In this document: one piece after another, positions 54,317 through 63,819 of the stretch
Position numbering within the stretch: the first letter of the stretch is position 1
Layout of the letters: every line of letters starts with the position of its first letter
Origin: Sulfurimonas sp.
GTDB lineage: Bacteria; Campylobacterota; Campylobacteria; Campylobacterales; Sulfurimonadaceae
Length of the DNA: 64,000 bases
Direction of reading: 5' to 3'
Assembly (NCBI RefSeq): GCF_029027405.1
Contig: NZ_CP093396.1
Span: 1,550,001 to 1,614,000, forward strand
Made by a program: the position numbers and the translations under genes
The notes under the pieces: model-generated
Told to the model about the DNA's origin: nothing
Seen by the model: only the letters and a program-made list of their open reading frames with translations
Databases searched by the model: none

Positions 54317-54823
54317 TTAGTTTAAAATATTAACCTTTAATAAAATATCCTTATCTTCTTTAAAATCAATATGCACAAGATAGGATTCTTTTTCTTTATT
54401 ATCTGATTTATAAACTCTAAAGCTTTTAGCTTCTCCAAAATACTCCACACTAAACTCAGCATCAGCATTTAATGGGTACTCTTTAAACGGTTTTAGTGAT
54501 TCTAGTCTATATAGCTTCTGTTCTTTAAATATATATGCAATATACGGATTGTATCTGTTATGCATAGAGTTTGAGCTTTGCAAAAAGACTATATCTTCTT
54601 TTATATCCTGATTTATAATTTTTATACTTTTATTTTTAGCTAAAGAAAAGTCTAAAAAGAGCACCCTCTTCTTTAATTGTTCACTCTTTATTTTAAATAG
54701 TTCTTTTTTGTAAAAATGGTTAGATTTATTTAAAGAGGCGTAACTTTTGTATAAAAAAATCATAATAATAGATAATATAGTAATAGAGACCATCAGTTCT
54801 ATGAGAGTAAACGCCTTTCTCAT
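54317..54823 (-). CDS. Type II secretion minor pseudopilin, GspJ-like
   Basis: The 168-residue protein has a prepilin leader, MRKA then FTLIELMVSITILS, with the conserved glutamate at +5 and a hydrophobic helix. The -1 residue is Ala rather than the usual Gly. The globular part is short and divergent. The position as last gene of the operon after a GspI-like pseudopilin suggests the GspJ role at the pseudopilus tip. It overlaps the preceding gene by four bases. Subunit identity rests on order rather than sequence. Confidence 0.7.
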   Translation of the reverse strand: MRKAFTLIELMVSITILSIIMIFLYKSYASLNKSNHFYKKELFKIKSEQLKKRVLFLDFSLAKNKSIKIINQDIKEDIVFLQSSNSMHNRYNPYIAYIFKEQKLYRLESLKPFKEYPLNADAEFSVEYFGEAKSFRVYKSDNKEKESYLVHIDFKEDKDILLKVNILN

Positions 54824-55239
54824 GGGACTCTAAACCTTATAAACGATGCGGAGGAATCATTGGCTTTTAAAATTGTCTTTCCTATTTCAAAAATCATTTC
54901 TGAACTGACATCTTCATCATCATTTTCACTCATATCAAGTTGTCTAAGTTTTTTGTATTGCACTTCAACTTTTATTTTTTTTAACTCTCGTCTTAAATCG
55001 TCTTCAACTATAAAATCACTTAACACATCATCTAAATCAACACTATTTTTCTCAAATCCATAATCTGCGTTTGAAATAAAGAAAGATGTGTACTGATTTA
55101 CTTTTAATTTATCTTTTAATCTTGAAAACATATGATTACTGTTTCCTTGCATCTGTAAAAGAGCCATAATAACTACTGATATAATCATTACAGCAACCAT
55201 CACTTCTACAAGAGTAAAAGCATTCTTAGATTTAGACAT
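54820..55239 (-). CDS. Type II secretion minor pseudopilin, GspI-like
   Basis: The 139-residue protein has a leader MSKSKNA followed by FTLVEVMVAVMIIS, the EVMVA pattern typical of GspI, with Glu at +5 and Ala at -1. The C-terminal part is small, acidic and charged. It overlaps gspE by eight bases and the GspJ-like gene by four, so the three are co-translated. The glutamate at +5 predicts processing and methylation by the prepilin peptidase, whose gene is not in the window. Confidence 0.75.
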   Translation of the reverse strand: MSKSKNAFTLVEVMVAVMIISVVIMALLQMQGNSNHMFSRLKDKLKVNQYTSFFISNADYGFEKNSVDLDDVLSDFIVEDDLRRELKKIKVEVQYKKLRQLDMSENDDEDVSSEMIFEIGKTILKANDSSASFIRFRVP

Positions 55240-56749
55240 GTTCCAAACCTACACGAATCGCTTCATCTAAAGATGTCTCACCTTTTAAAAGCATAAGTGT
55301 TAGTTGTGAAGATATAGTTTTAAGACCTTTACTCTCTAGCTCAACTTTGATAGTATGCTCATCTGTTGTACTTTTTAGCAAATCTTTGATACTATCACTC
55401 ATAACTAAAAGCTCGCCTATAGAGCGACGACCGATATACCCACTATAGTTGCATTTTTTACATCCTAATGCTTTATATATCTTAGCACTTTTTGCTAGAT
55501 TATAGTCTTGAGCAAAGTCTTCAGCTATAGAGTCTTCTTCTTTACATTCATCACATAAAACACGGGTAAGCCTTTGAGCCAAGATGCCAAGAAGTGAAGA
55601 TGAGATAAGAAACGGTTCTATCCCCATATCTGCAAGTCTAGATATCGTAGCAGCTGCTGAGTTTGTATGAAGAGTTGAGAAGACCAAGTGACCAGTAAGT
55701 GCTGCACGAACGGCTATAGATGCTGTTTCTTCATCACGAATTTCTCCTATCATTATAACATCAGGATCTTGTCTTAAAATAGAGCGAAGAGCAGATGCAA
55801 AAGTTAGCCCTACCTTTTCATTAACTTGTATCTGAGCTATATTATCAGACTTATACTCAACTGGGTCTTCAACCGTTATAAGATTTTTTTCAGGCTCCTC
55901 AACCTCTCTTAAAAATGAGTGAAGGGATGTTGTCTTACCACTTCCTGTCGGTCCTGTGACTAAGATGATACCATGGGAGCTGCGAAGAAGTTTTCTCATT
56001 TCATCTATAAGCTCGTCATCAAATCCTAGCTCATTTATTTGCGGTATCTGAGAGCTTTGCATCAAAAGTCTCATAACAACCCTCTCCCCATAAAATGTAG
56101 GTAAGATAGATACACGAACATCAAGTGTTTCTCCAGATATTTTTATTTGTGTTCGTCCATCTTGCGGGATTCTTTTTTCTGAAATATCAAGGTTTGAGAT
56201 TACTTTTATACGGCTGATAATAAGATTTACTACCTTCTTATCCAAGTCTGCATTTTTACTCAGCATCCCATCTACACGAAAGCGTACTTCACCTCGTTTT
56301 TCTTGCACTTCTATATGAATATCTGAAGCTCTTTTTTTGATAGCCTGATAAAACAGAGCATTTACAAACTTGATAATAGGAGCGGACTCTTCACTTGATA
56401 AGATATCAGAAGAAGTTCTGAGAAAATCTGTTAAAGATAAATCTTGTTCATCACTTTCATTTTCTGTATCTTCTTGCATCGTCTCCATAGCTCTGTCTGT
56501 ACGAAGTTCTAAAAAACGATTGTAGAGTCTGTCATAAGAGTCTTCATCTAACATATGAAGTGGATATTTTTGCTCTATCTTAGTGTAAAAGTTACTAGAT
56601 TCAACTAAGTACCTTTCACACATAAATGCACAAATCTCTTCATCTAAAATACTAAAAAGAAGATAGTTTTTTAGACTAAGATCAGTAAAAATATCAGATG
56701 GCTCATAAGCTTCAAGTTTTAAATTATGAATAGGTTCTAGCTTAAGCAT
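55232..56749 (-). CDS. gspE: Type II secretion ATPase GspE
   Basis: GspE is the cytoplasmic hexameric ATPase that drives pseudopilus assembly. The 505-residue protein has an N-terminal domain (1-130) and the Asp-box-like RASDIHIEVQ near 148. Walker A is GPTGSGKTTS near 265, with DPDVIMIGEIRDEETA (Walker B), TGHLVFSTLHTNSAA (His box), and a zinc-binding pair CDECKEE...CKKC near 405-445. The motifs are complete. It starts one base after gspD. Confidence 0.93.
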   Translation of the reverse strand: MLKLEPIHNLKLEAYEPSDIFTDLSLKNYLLFSILDEEICAFMCERYLVESSNFYTKIEQKYPLHMLDEDSYDRLYNRFLELRTDRAMETMQEDTENESDEQDLSLTDFLRTSSDILSSEESAPIIKFVNALFYQAIKKRASDIHIEVQEKRGEVRFRVDGMLSKNADLDKKVVNLIISRIKVISNLDISEKRIPQDGRTQIKISGETLDVRVSILPTFYGERVVMRLLMQSSQIPQINELGFDDELIDEMRKLLRSSHGIILVTGPTGSGKTTSLHSFLREVEEPEKNLITVEDPVEYKSDNIAQIQVNEKVGLTFASALRSILRQDPDVIMIGEIRDEETASIAVRAALTGHLVFSTLHTNSAAATISRLADMGIEPFLISSSLLGILAQRLTRVLCDECKEEDSIAEDFAQDYNLAKSAKIYKALGCKKCNYSGYIGRRSIGELLVMSDSIKDLLKSTTDEHTIKVELESKGLKTISSQLTLMLLKGETSLDEAIRVGLEHV

Positions 56750-56750
56750 T

Positions 56751-58634
56751 TTAAAAGTCCTCTATTTCATCAACTTTTAAATCATCCAAATAGTTTACCT
56801 CTTGCACTCCATTTATTTTACTTTTTTCTTCAATTTTTTTAAAAACCTTGATATTATACTCTCTTTGAATTTCCGCAAGCATTCCCAAATCTCTCTGCAA
56901 TTGTGATAATTTTTCACTCTTATCAATTATGTATGGAGTTAAAATCACAACTAAGTTATCTTGTTCAGAGTTAACAGATGTAGATGAAAATAGATAATCA
57001 CCAATAAAAGGAATATCACCTAAAAGAGGTACTTTAGTCTTAGATTCACTATCATAACTTTTTACAAGTCCACCAATAATTATACTCTCTCCATGACGGA
57101 GAATAGCTTGAGTTTTCACCTCTTGTTTTGAGGTTACAGGTTGACCTGATGTAGTGTTTTTCCCATCATCTAAAATATTTTCTAAGATTGCCTCAATATC
57201 TAGCGTTACTTTGTCACTAGATGAGACTCTAGGCTTAATTTTAAGAGTTAAACCAACATCTTCTCTTTTGTAAGAACTTGTCAATCCTGCTCCTAGATTA
57301 ACACTTGAGATAGTTCCAGTTGAGACAGATATAGTTTTACCTACATAAATAGATGATTCTTTGTTGTTAACACAGAGAATAGATGGATTTGAAATAGATT
57401 TTGAAGCACCATTTGTTTGTAAAAAATCTATAGTAGCGCCTAAAGCAAATGCTGTTTTAGCCCCAGAACCAATAGAACCTAAAAAACCTATAACACTTTT
57501 TGATGCTGCCTCTGTTAATTTTGAATCACCAAAATTTGTACTCATCGCATATAATCCAGAAGAAGAGACATCTCCACCGGCAAAGCCATATTTTATACCT
57601 AAAGATTCAGAGTTCTTTTTATTTATTTCTATGATTCTTGCTTGAATATAAACCTGATACTTTTCTTTATCCAATTCATCAATAATAAGTTTAATACCTT
57701 TAATAATAACAGGAACACCTATCACAATAATTGCATTTATTTCTTCACTTGCAGAGATATTTGGCTTCATGTTAGGATCTGAGAATTTTTGTTTTGACAC
57801 TATGTTATTTAATGAAGTTAGTACAGATTTTGCATCAGAATTTTTAAGATTAAAAATCTTAATAGTATTTCTTACATTTGATTCTACATCTAGTTGTTTT
57901 ACTAGAACTTGCATTTTTTTAACATTTGCTTTATTTCCTATAAGGATAACTCCATTTGTATTTTCATCTAAAATAATTTTTACTTTTTGAGAAACCACTT
58001 TTTCATTAAAAAGTGATTTAGATATGTTTACCAAACGCATTTGTAATTTTTTTAATTCCGCATGTTCTATAGGAACTAATTTAACTATATTTTCATTGTT
58101 TGTATCTATATCTCTTATGACTTGTTTTATAGTCTCAATATTTTTTGGATAATCTGTAATCAAAAGAATATTGCTCTCCTTCATAGTCATAAGCTTTGCT
58201 GTTTTAGAGATAAGATAACGAATTTTTGCAGCTATAACATCAACATTTTCGCCTTTGATTTTTATGGACTGTGTAACCATAAAAGAACCATGAAGCCTTT
58301 TACCCTGTTTTATAACTCTTGCATTATGTTTTGAAGCTTCAGTTGAGCGAACAACCTCATAAATTGAACCATTTTGTATAATAGTAAAACCTTTTGATTC
58401 CAATACCGAAACCAAGATACCCATTAATTCATCATCGTAAATAGGTGTAGAACTGATAAAATTTACACTGCCTTTTACCTTATGATTTATTAAAATATTT
58501 TTATTGGTAATTTTTGATATTAATGTTATAAAATCTTTTATCTCTAAATTTGAAAAGTTTACATTAATTCTCTCTCTTGCCGATAAAACCAATACTAAAC
58601 TAAGTATTAAAAAAACTGTTCTAATTAATCTCAT
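56751..58634 (-). CDS. gspD: Type II secretion outer-membrane secretin GspD
   Basis: GspD forms the outer-membrane channel of the type II system. The 627-residue protein has a signal peptide (about 1-20), an N0 domain (INVNFSNLEIKDFITLISKIT) and N1-N3-type domains. The C-terminal secretin domain (about 330-590) has SISNPSILCVNNKES, VGLTLKIKPRV and ILRHGESIIIGGLV followed by KVPLLGDIPFIGDYLF, the secretin signature. It overlaps the GspC-like gene by 14 bases. A separate pilotin is not seen in the window. Confidence 0.93.
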   Translation of the reverse strand: MRLIRTVFLILSLVLVLSARERINVNFSNLEIKDFITLISKITNKNILINHKVKGSVNFISSTPIYDDELMGILVSVLESKGFTIIQNGSIYEVVRSTEASKHNARVIKQGKRLHGSFMVTQSIKIKGENVDVIAAKIRYLISKTAKLMTMKESNILLITDYPKNIETIKQVIRDIDTNNENIVKLVPIEHAELKKLQMRLVNISKSLFNEKVVSQKVKIILDENTNGVILIGNKANVKKMQVLVKQLDVESNVRNTIKIFNLKNSDAKSVLTSLNNIVSKQKFSDPNMKPNISASEEINAIIVIGVPVIIKGIKLIIDELDKEKYQVYIQARIIEINKKNSESLGIKYGFAGGDVSSSGLYAMSTNFGDSKLTEAASKSVIGFLGSIGSGAKTAFALGATIDFLQTNGASKSISNPSILCVNNKESSIYVGKTISVSTGTISSVNLGAGLTSSYKREDVGLTLKIKPRVSSSDKVTLDIEAILENILDDGKNTTSGQPVTSKQEVKTQAILRHGESIIIGGLVKSYDSESKTKVPLLGDIPFIGDYLFSSTSVNSEQDNLVVILTPYIIDKSEKLSQLQRDLGMLAEIQREYNIKVFKKIEEKSKINGVQEVNYLDDLKVDEIEDF

Positions 58635-59424
58635 ATACTAACTCCACTTCATGATTATCTCTTATGACTACGATTTGAACCGCATCTAAGTTATCAATAT
58701 TTTTATAAATTTGTATTGCATCTCTGTATGACTTAAGTCTTATATTGTTTACTTTTATGATGATATCACCACGCTTTAGACCCAAACTCGCAAACTTTGA
58801 GTTAGAGTCTATTTTAGTGACTTTAAAACCATTTAGTTCTTCCCCTCTCTTAACTTCTTGTAGAGATATATCTTTCCAGATGCGGTCAGGATTTTTAGCA
58901 TAGTAAGATATATCTTTACGAGATACTTCTAAAGAATTTTTCTGTGATTTAGCTACTTTTGTAATAGCAGAAGAGTTTTTTATCTTCTCCAGACTCAGTA
59001 TAAAATCTGAACCATTTTTATTAAAAATAGCACTTCTAAGAGATATGGACTTAAGCTCATAACCCTGATAGCTTTCACCTATACCAACTATAGAAGTCTT
59101 TTTAGGTGATGATTTCATCGTAACTATTACAAAGCCTTTATGCTTCGTACCATAGAGTCCTTTTAAAATCATATTTGTGATGCTTATACCGCTATTTGAC
59201 TGTTTAACACTGCTTACTTTTTTGCTTACATTCTTCGCTATCATATTTTTAAAATCAACTCTTTGATACCGAGGCTGATAATTCTCTTTAACCATAAGCT
59301 CAATGCCTTCACTTGGTAAATACCACAGAACAAAAAGAGAAATAGTCTTAGCAATAACCAAAAGTATAAGAAGTTTTGTAAGAACTAAAATAAATTTTGA
59401 GTTAGAAAGTTTTATCATAAACAA
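58621..59424 (-). CDS. Type II secretion GspC-like inner-membrane protein with PDZ domain
   Basis: The 267-residue protein has one N-terminal membrane helix (about 14-35). A periplasmic homology-region-like part follows (about 85-160; SIVGIGESYQGYELKSI), and then a C-terminal PDZ domain (about 195-267; GFKVTKIDSNSKFASLGLKRGDIIIKVN). This is the GspC layout, which links the inner-membrane platform to GspD. The immediate position before gspD agrees. It overlaps the GspN-like gene by 23 bases. Confidence 0.8.
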   Translation of the reverse strand: MFMIKLSNSKFILVLTKLLILLVIAKTISLFVLWYLPSEGIELMVKENYQPRYQRVDFKNMIAKNVSKKVSSVKQSNSGISITNMILKGLYGTKHKGFVIVTMKSSPKKTSIVGIGESYQGYELKSISLRSAIFNKNGSDFILSLEKIKNSSAITKVAKSQKNSLEVSRKDISYYAKNPDRIWKDISLQEVKRGEELNGFKVTKIDSNSKFASLGLKRGDIIIKVNNIRLKSYRDAIQIYKNIDNLDAVQIVVIRDNHEVELVYEIN

Positions 59425-59935
59425 ACTCCCCGTTCTCAGTTTTATTTAGCTTTCTCAAACTGCTTTGATAATTTTTAAGCATCTCTTGTGATGGTTTTAG
59501 TTCCAGATGCAAAGTGCTGTTTACTATGTTAAACTCACCCTCTAGTTCACCAAACTCACCTACTGCCTCTATGCTTACATTTAATGGGTTAAAGATTGAG
59601 TAGATTACTTTAGCCTTGTGTATATTTAAGGGAGCAAAGGATTTTGCCGTAGTTGAAAGAGTGATGCCTTTTAAACTCACAGAGTTATAAATAGCAAAAA
59701 CAATTATAGATGCTTCATTAATTTTTGCACTTGAAATAGATTTAAAAGAAATATCTGCATCTACTATATTTAGAAAAAAACCTTTATCCTCTACTTGCTC
59801 AAAGCTAATAACAATATCTGATTGCTTTAGCTTCTCTTCTAAAAGAAAATAAATACTGTCTTTTGGAGTGAAGTACATAAGTGCTAACATAAAAAAGATA
59901 GTGTATGCAAAAAAGATAGATATTTTTTTTACCAT
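59402..59935 (-). CDS. Type II secretion GspN-like protein
   Basis: The 177-residue protein has a single N-terminal membrane helix (about 6-24) and a periplasmic, strand-rich part (SIEAVGEFGELEGEF, STLHLELKPS) that fits the GspN group. GspN is present only in some type II systems, and its exact role is not settled. The call rests on position between GspM-like and GspC-like genes plus this outline. It overlaps both neighbours (7 and 23 bases). Confidence 0.55.
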   Translation of the reverse strand: MVKKISIFFAYTIFFMLALMYFTPKDSIYFLLEEKLKQSDIVISFEQVEDKGFFLNIVDADISFKSISSAKINEASIIVFAIYNSVSLKGITLSTTAKSFAPLNIHKAKVIYSIFNPLNVSIEAVGEFGELEGEFNIVNSTLHLELKPSQEMLKNYQSSLRKLNKTENGEFVYDKTF

Positions 59936-60306
59936 TTTATCTCCAGATACAAGCTGACTTTTGTAGCACTAAGTTTTTTAATCTTTAGTCCTGTTATGTT
60001 GTATGCACCATTCAAAATTCTTGACATAAGTGAATTTAACTCTTTGAAACTCATACTTACAGAGCTTAATGTTGCTCCTGTTTCAGTTCTCTTTTGTACA
60101 ACAGATACAGACCTTAAAGATGCCAAGTTGACTTTTTTAGTATAGACTTTTTTAAGAGAGCTTAGCTCAGTTGAGAGCTTTAAACTCTCTTTATAAGCCT
60201 CTTTAAGTTCGGTAAGTTCACTCTTAGAACTGCTTAGTTTAAATGAGATAAATATAATCAGTACTATGAAAAAAAGTCCTAAATAAAGTGGATTTATACG
60301 ATTCAT
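59929..60306 (-). CDS. Type II secretion GspM-like protein
   Basis: The 125-residue protein has one N-terminal membrane helix (about 8-23), a short coiled region rich in Leu, Lys and Glu (KSELTELKEAYKESLKL), and a small ferredoxin-like C-terminal part ending VSLYLEIKW. This is the shape of GspM, the inner-membrane partner of GspL. The order L-M in overlapping genes supports the call. Sequence identity to known GspM is not apparent by eye. Confidence 0.6.
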   Translation of the reverse strand: MNRINPLYLGLFFIVLIIFISFKLSSSKSELTELKEAYKESLKLSTELSSLKKVYTKKVNLASLRSVSVVQKRTETGATLSSVSMSFKELNSLMSRILNGAYNITGLKIKKLSATKVSLYLEIKW

Positions 60307-61241
60307 AGTAGCATCTCCAGATGCAGAGTATTATTTTTTATCTCAGTTGTAAATTTAACTTTTTTAGACTTTAGAGTGTTTTGAATACGAGAGAGAGTCA
60401 CTTCAGATGCACCGCTGAACTCAGCATCTAGAGTTTTATCTTTTAAAGTAAGTTTTGATAACTTTTCACTACCTTGAAGTCTAAGTGACAAAAGATAAGA
60501 TGTATATTCTCTCAGTTTTGTCTGCTTCTCATGGATAGTTTTATACTTTTTTAACATCGACTTGTTTTGAAGCATCGTTGGTTTCAACTTATTCTTCGTA
60601 AAAAGCTCATCTTTAAGCTCCCTAACTTCTGATGTCTTTTGCAGAGTTATCAGATACTCTCCAAAAACAAGCAATAACAAAACCACTAAAACTGCACCTA
60701 TTTTATAAAGGCTCGAATTCTCTACAATATGTGCATATTGCTGTAAAACAACCTTGTGTTTAGATAAAGTCAACTCAGACATATCCAAGTTTCCACTCTC
60801 CTCTATCCAACAGCATGGTACTAAGATAAGCATATCATCTTTTACATAGATGCTTTGAGATTCGTTTATCTTTACAGCACCTTCAATACCCTGCATCTCA
60901 CTTTGAGCGAAGTGAACACTAGATACATTTGAAAGTGAGATACCAACTTTACTCATAGCATCTAGTATTATCTTGTCTTCATAGGCAAATATGAAAAACT
61001 CATCTTCTTTTTTATAAACACTATAACTGTAATTTCCCTCTGGTAGAGTGTCTTCAAAGAGAGATGGAAGAAGTTTTTTAGCATCTCTTGCATACTTTAC
61101 AGGCAGTGATATTTTTTTAACCCAGTAAAGAGATGGAGAAAGTACTATATTTACTCGCTCACCATCAGAGATGCTGTAATACTGCGTAGAAATTGGATCT
61201 AAAAACAGTGTTAGCAATTTAGTATTAAATCTCATAAACAA
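60303..61241 (-). CDS. Type II secretion GspL-like protein
   Basis: The 312-residue protein has a cytoplasmic actin-like-fold N-terminal part (about 1-180), one membrane helix (about 186-204), a coiled linker and a small periplasmic ferredoxin-like domain (about 245-312). GspL anchors GspE to the inner membrane. The cytoplasmic segment is shorter than in E. coli or Vibrio and lacks an obvious ATP-binding motif. It overlaps the GspK-like gene by 17 bases and the GspM-like gene by four. Confidence 0.65.
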   Translation of the reverse strand: MFMRFNTKLLTLFLDPISTQYYSISDGERVNIVLSPSLYWVKKISLPVKYARDAKKLLPSLFEDTLPEGNYSYSVYKKEDEFFIFAYEDKIILDAMSKVGISLSNVSSVHFAQSEMQGIEGAVKINESQSIYVKDDMLILVPCCWIEESGNLDMSELTLSKHKVVLQQYAHIVENSSLYKIGAVLVVLLLLVFGEYLITLQKTSEVRELKDELFTKNKLKPTMLQNKSMLKKYKTIHEKQTKLREYTSYLLSLRLQGSEKLSKLTLKDKTLDAEFSGASEVTLSRIQNTLKSKKVKFTTEIKNNTLHLEMLL

Positions 61242-62115
61242 AGTTAGACCCCTTCTTATTTTCTATATCATACTCAAACCTTATATTTGCACTTTGATTG
61301 TCTTGTATGATTCTCAACTGAACATATATATAGGCTTCAAATATACTTGTATTAAACTTTGTTAGTATTTCTGTTTCTTTTTCACTCAAATCTATATCAG
61401 CTTCACTTTCGTAAATATCAGAACTAAGGTCTATCGCTCTTTGCTTATCGCATCCAAGCATCATCTCCCATACTTCCACTGTTGCATAACTCAAATCAAC
61501 TCTATATGAGTCATTATTACTGTAGTAAAAAAGCTTCTCAAAGTCTATATTTTTTAGACTATCTTCATGGTAATAGTTAGTGTAATATTCATTTAACTCA
61601 CGAAGATGTTTATATGAAGTTATATAGTCCCTAAAAAGATATGGTTTTTTATTAAAAATATCACTATTATAAGACATGTCTTCTTTAATACCGCTCATAG
61701 AGTCTAGTAAAACATCTACATATGTAGTGATAACCATATTATTACTCACATACTGTTTAAGAGATTCTACTCTTTTCTCATTTTGCTTATTGCCTGTTAC
61801 TAAATTATTGACATTAAACCTTGATCTTGCACTCGACATCTCTATAACAACATTAATTCCCTGCGCTTCAAAAGGGATAATAGAACTCTCAGATAAGAAG
61901 ACACTTAACTCTGAACTGGAATTAATATCTTGTAATTCTTGCGAATTTTTTAAAATATTTAAGACATCATCTAAAATCACACTACTTTGATACAAAAACT
62001 TCTCACCGTTAACATAAGCAGATGCTTGATTTACTTGTTTTAATCCAATGCCAATGCTAATAGTTATAAGCATTACAAACATCAAGGTAATTAATAGTGC
62101 AATACCTTTTCTCAT
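61225..62115 (-). CDS. Type II secretion minor pseudopilin, GspK-like
   Basis: The 296-residue protein starts MRKG followed by IALLITLMFVMLITISI, a pseudopilin leader without the +5 glutamate, as is characteristic of GspK. It has the large globular domain expected of GspK, with the helical segment MLGCDKQRAIDLSSDIYES near the middle. GspK forms the pseudopilus tip with GspI and GspJ. It lies two bases after gspF and overlaps the GspL-like gene. Confidence 0.75.
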   Translation of the reverse strand: MRKGIALLITLMFVMLITISIGIGLKQVNQASAYVNGEKFLYQSSVILDDVLNILKNSQELQDINSSSELSVFLSESSIIPFEAQGINVVIEMSSARSRFNVNNLVTGNKQNEKRVESLKQYVSNNMVITTYVDVLLDSMSGIKEDMSYNSDIFNKKPYLFRDYITSYKHLRELNEYYTNYYHEDSLKNIDFEKLFYYSNNDSYRVDLSYATVEVWEMMLGCDKQRAIDLSSDIYESEADIDLSEKETEILTKFNTSIFEAYIYVQLRIIQDNQSANIRFEYDIENKKGSNFVYEI

Positions 62116-62117
62116 GA

Positions 62118-63332
62118 TTATCCTATACTCATAGAGAATATTGGTAGTAGCATCGCAGCAACTATAAAGCCTATACTTCCACCTACAAATAGCATCAAAG
62201 AAGGTTCTAAAAGAGTCAGTAGCATACTTATCTTGTCTCTGTTTTCTTCAAAGTAAAGCTCTGAAATATTTGTAAGTACATTTTGTACTTGGGAAGTTTC
62301 TTCACCCAAAGCTATTGACTGTATGAAAGCGTAGTCAATCTTTGTTTTTGAATCGTTTAAAGCATTTGAGAGTAGTTTTCCCTCAACCACTTTTTTTGCA
62401 GATGCAGTAAAAAGCTCTTTTAAAACAAGATTATTTAATATATTTGCACTTAGGTTTATAGTCTCAACAAAAGGTACTCCTGAGCGAGTAAGCAAAGATG
62501 CAATATATGAGAACCTAGCAAGTTCACTCTTTTGTGCGATTTTACCAAAAAGAGGAAGTTTCAAAATAAACTTATGAACTCCATATGCAAACATATAACT
62601 CTTTTTCATCAAAAATAAGAACAGTGATATAATAGAAAAAATAACTATAAGTATAGTTGTAAAATTATTATTAAAAAAGTCACCCATTGCTATAACAACC
62701 TTTGTAGAGGTTGGAAGTTCTTGATCCATACTCTCGAAAATACCTGTGATTTGAGGAACAACAAAGGCTAACATAAAGGAAATCATAAGAAGTGATATAA
62801 CTATCATAAATGTTGGATAAGCAAAGGCACTTTTTATCTCTTTATTTATGGCATCTTGTTCTTTTAAAAACCTTGATAACTCCATCAACACTTCATCAAG
62901 AATACCGCCATTTTCGCTAACTTTAATGGATTGTTTAAAAAATTCTGGTAAAACAATCACTTGCTGAGATTCTAAGGCACTGTAGAAATTATTTCCCTCA
63001 TCAAGATGTGTACTAACTGTACTTAAAAATAGTTTCATCTTCTTATTTTTCTCATAATGAGTTTGGATTATTTTAAGAGCAGAGACTATAGTAATGCCAG
63101 AGCGAATATACATAGAAAGTTCTCTTGAGAGTCCTGCTAACTCTTTTGGAGAAATTTTATACTTCCTTGAGAAGTTGATATTTTCATAAAAAGCAGGTTT
63201 GTCTTCATTTATAGTTTGATAGATAATTTTTTTAACTCGTAGTTTGGTTTTTGCTTCATTTAAAGAGACGGCTTCTATCTTCTCACTGACTCTTTTTCCA
63301 TCTGAGTTGATGCCTTTGTACTTAAAAATCAT
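62118..63332 (-). CDS. gspF: Type II secretion inner-membrane platform protein GspF
   Basis: GspF is the polytopic platform protein contacted by GspE. The 404-residue protein has two cytoplasmic T2SSF domains (about 65-185 and 265-385), with LSRELSMYIRSGITIVSALKI and FSYIASLLTRSGVPFVETI as the paired motifs. Three membrane helices lie at about 170-190, 222-242 and 375-400. It overlaps the GspH-like gene by four bases. The motifs are complete. Confidence 0.93.
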   Translation of the reverse strand: MIFKYKGINSDGKRVSEKIEAVSLNEAKTKLRVKKIIYQTINEDKPAFYENINFSRKYKISPKELAGLSRELSMYIRSGITIVSALKIIQTHYEKNKKMKLFLSTVSTHLDEGNNFYSALESQQVIVLPEFFKQSIKVSENGGILDEVLMELSRFLKEQDAINKEIKSAFAYPTFMIVISLLMISFMLAFVVPQITGIFESMDQELPTSTKVVIAMGDFFNNNFTTILIVIFSIISLFLFLMKKSYMFAYGVHKFILKLPLFGKIAQKSELARFSYIASLLTRSGVPFVETINLSANILNNLVLKELFTASAKKVVEGKLLSNALNDSKTKIDYAFIQSIALGEETSQVQNVLTNISELYFEENRDKISMLLTLLEPSLMLFVGGSIGFIVAAMLLPIFSMSIG

Positions 63333-63817
63333 CTAATTACTTCTTGTATCAAATTTTCTTTAACCTCAGTTGCTTCGTGAAGTGAGTCATAAATATATAT
63401 CTGGCTAAGGTATGAAGAAAAGTCATACACTTTTGTCTTAAACTCAACAAACACTTGTTCTCCCACCCCTTGTTTATTTATGATATATGAAAAACAAATA
63501 TCATCTTTTTTTTCTAACTGGGTCATTCCATAAGAAAAATCATATCTATAAACTATCACACTTTTATCTAAAAAGCTCTCTACCTCTCTAAACTTTTTGC
63601 CATCTACAAAAACCTCACACTCAGAGCATTCATCCAAACATAAAAACTCTATATTTTTTTCATGCGGAATCTTTTGTAAATACTCCTTTAAGTTTTGTAA
63701 AGAAAGCTTTTGACTTTCATCTTTCATCTTCTTAAAATTACCCACAGAAATAGTATAAACCACTCCGATAATTACAATAACTATAAGTAACTCTATGAGT
63801 GAAAAAGCTTTTTTCAA
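63329..63817 (-). CDS. Type II secretion pseudopilin, GspH-like
   Basis: The 162-residue protein has a leader MKKA then FSLIELLIVIVIIGVV, with Glu at +5 and Ala at -1. The globular part contains a CLDECSEC cluster around residue 60 that could form a disulfide or bind metal, unusual for a pseudopilin. The start is a TTG two bases after the gspG stop, with no convincing ribosome-binding site, so it depends on coupling. GspH identity is from position between G and F. Confidence 0.7.
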   Translation of the reverse strand: MKKAFSLIELLIVIVIIGVVYTISVGNFKKMKDESQKLSLQNLKEYLQKIPHEKNIEFLCLDECSECEVFVDGKKFREVESFLDKSVIVYRYDFSYGMTQLEKKDDICFSYIINKQGVGEQVFVEFKTKVYDFSSYLSQIYIYDSLHEATEVKENLIQEVIR

Positions 63818-63819
63818 AT

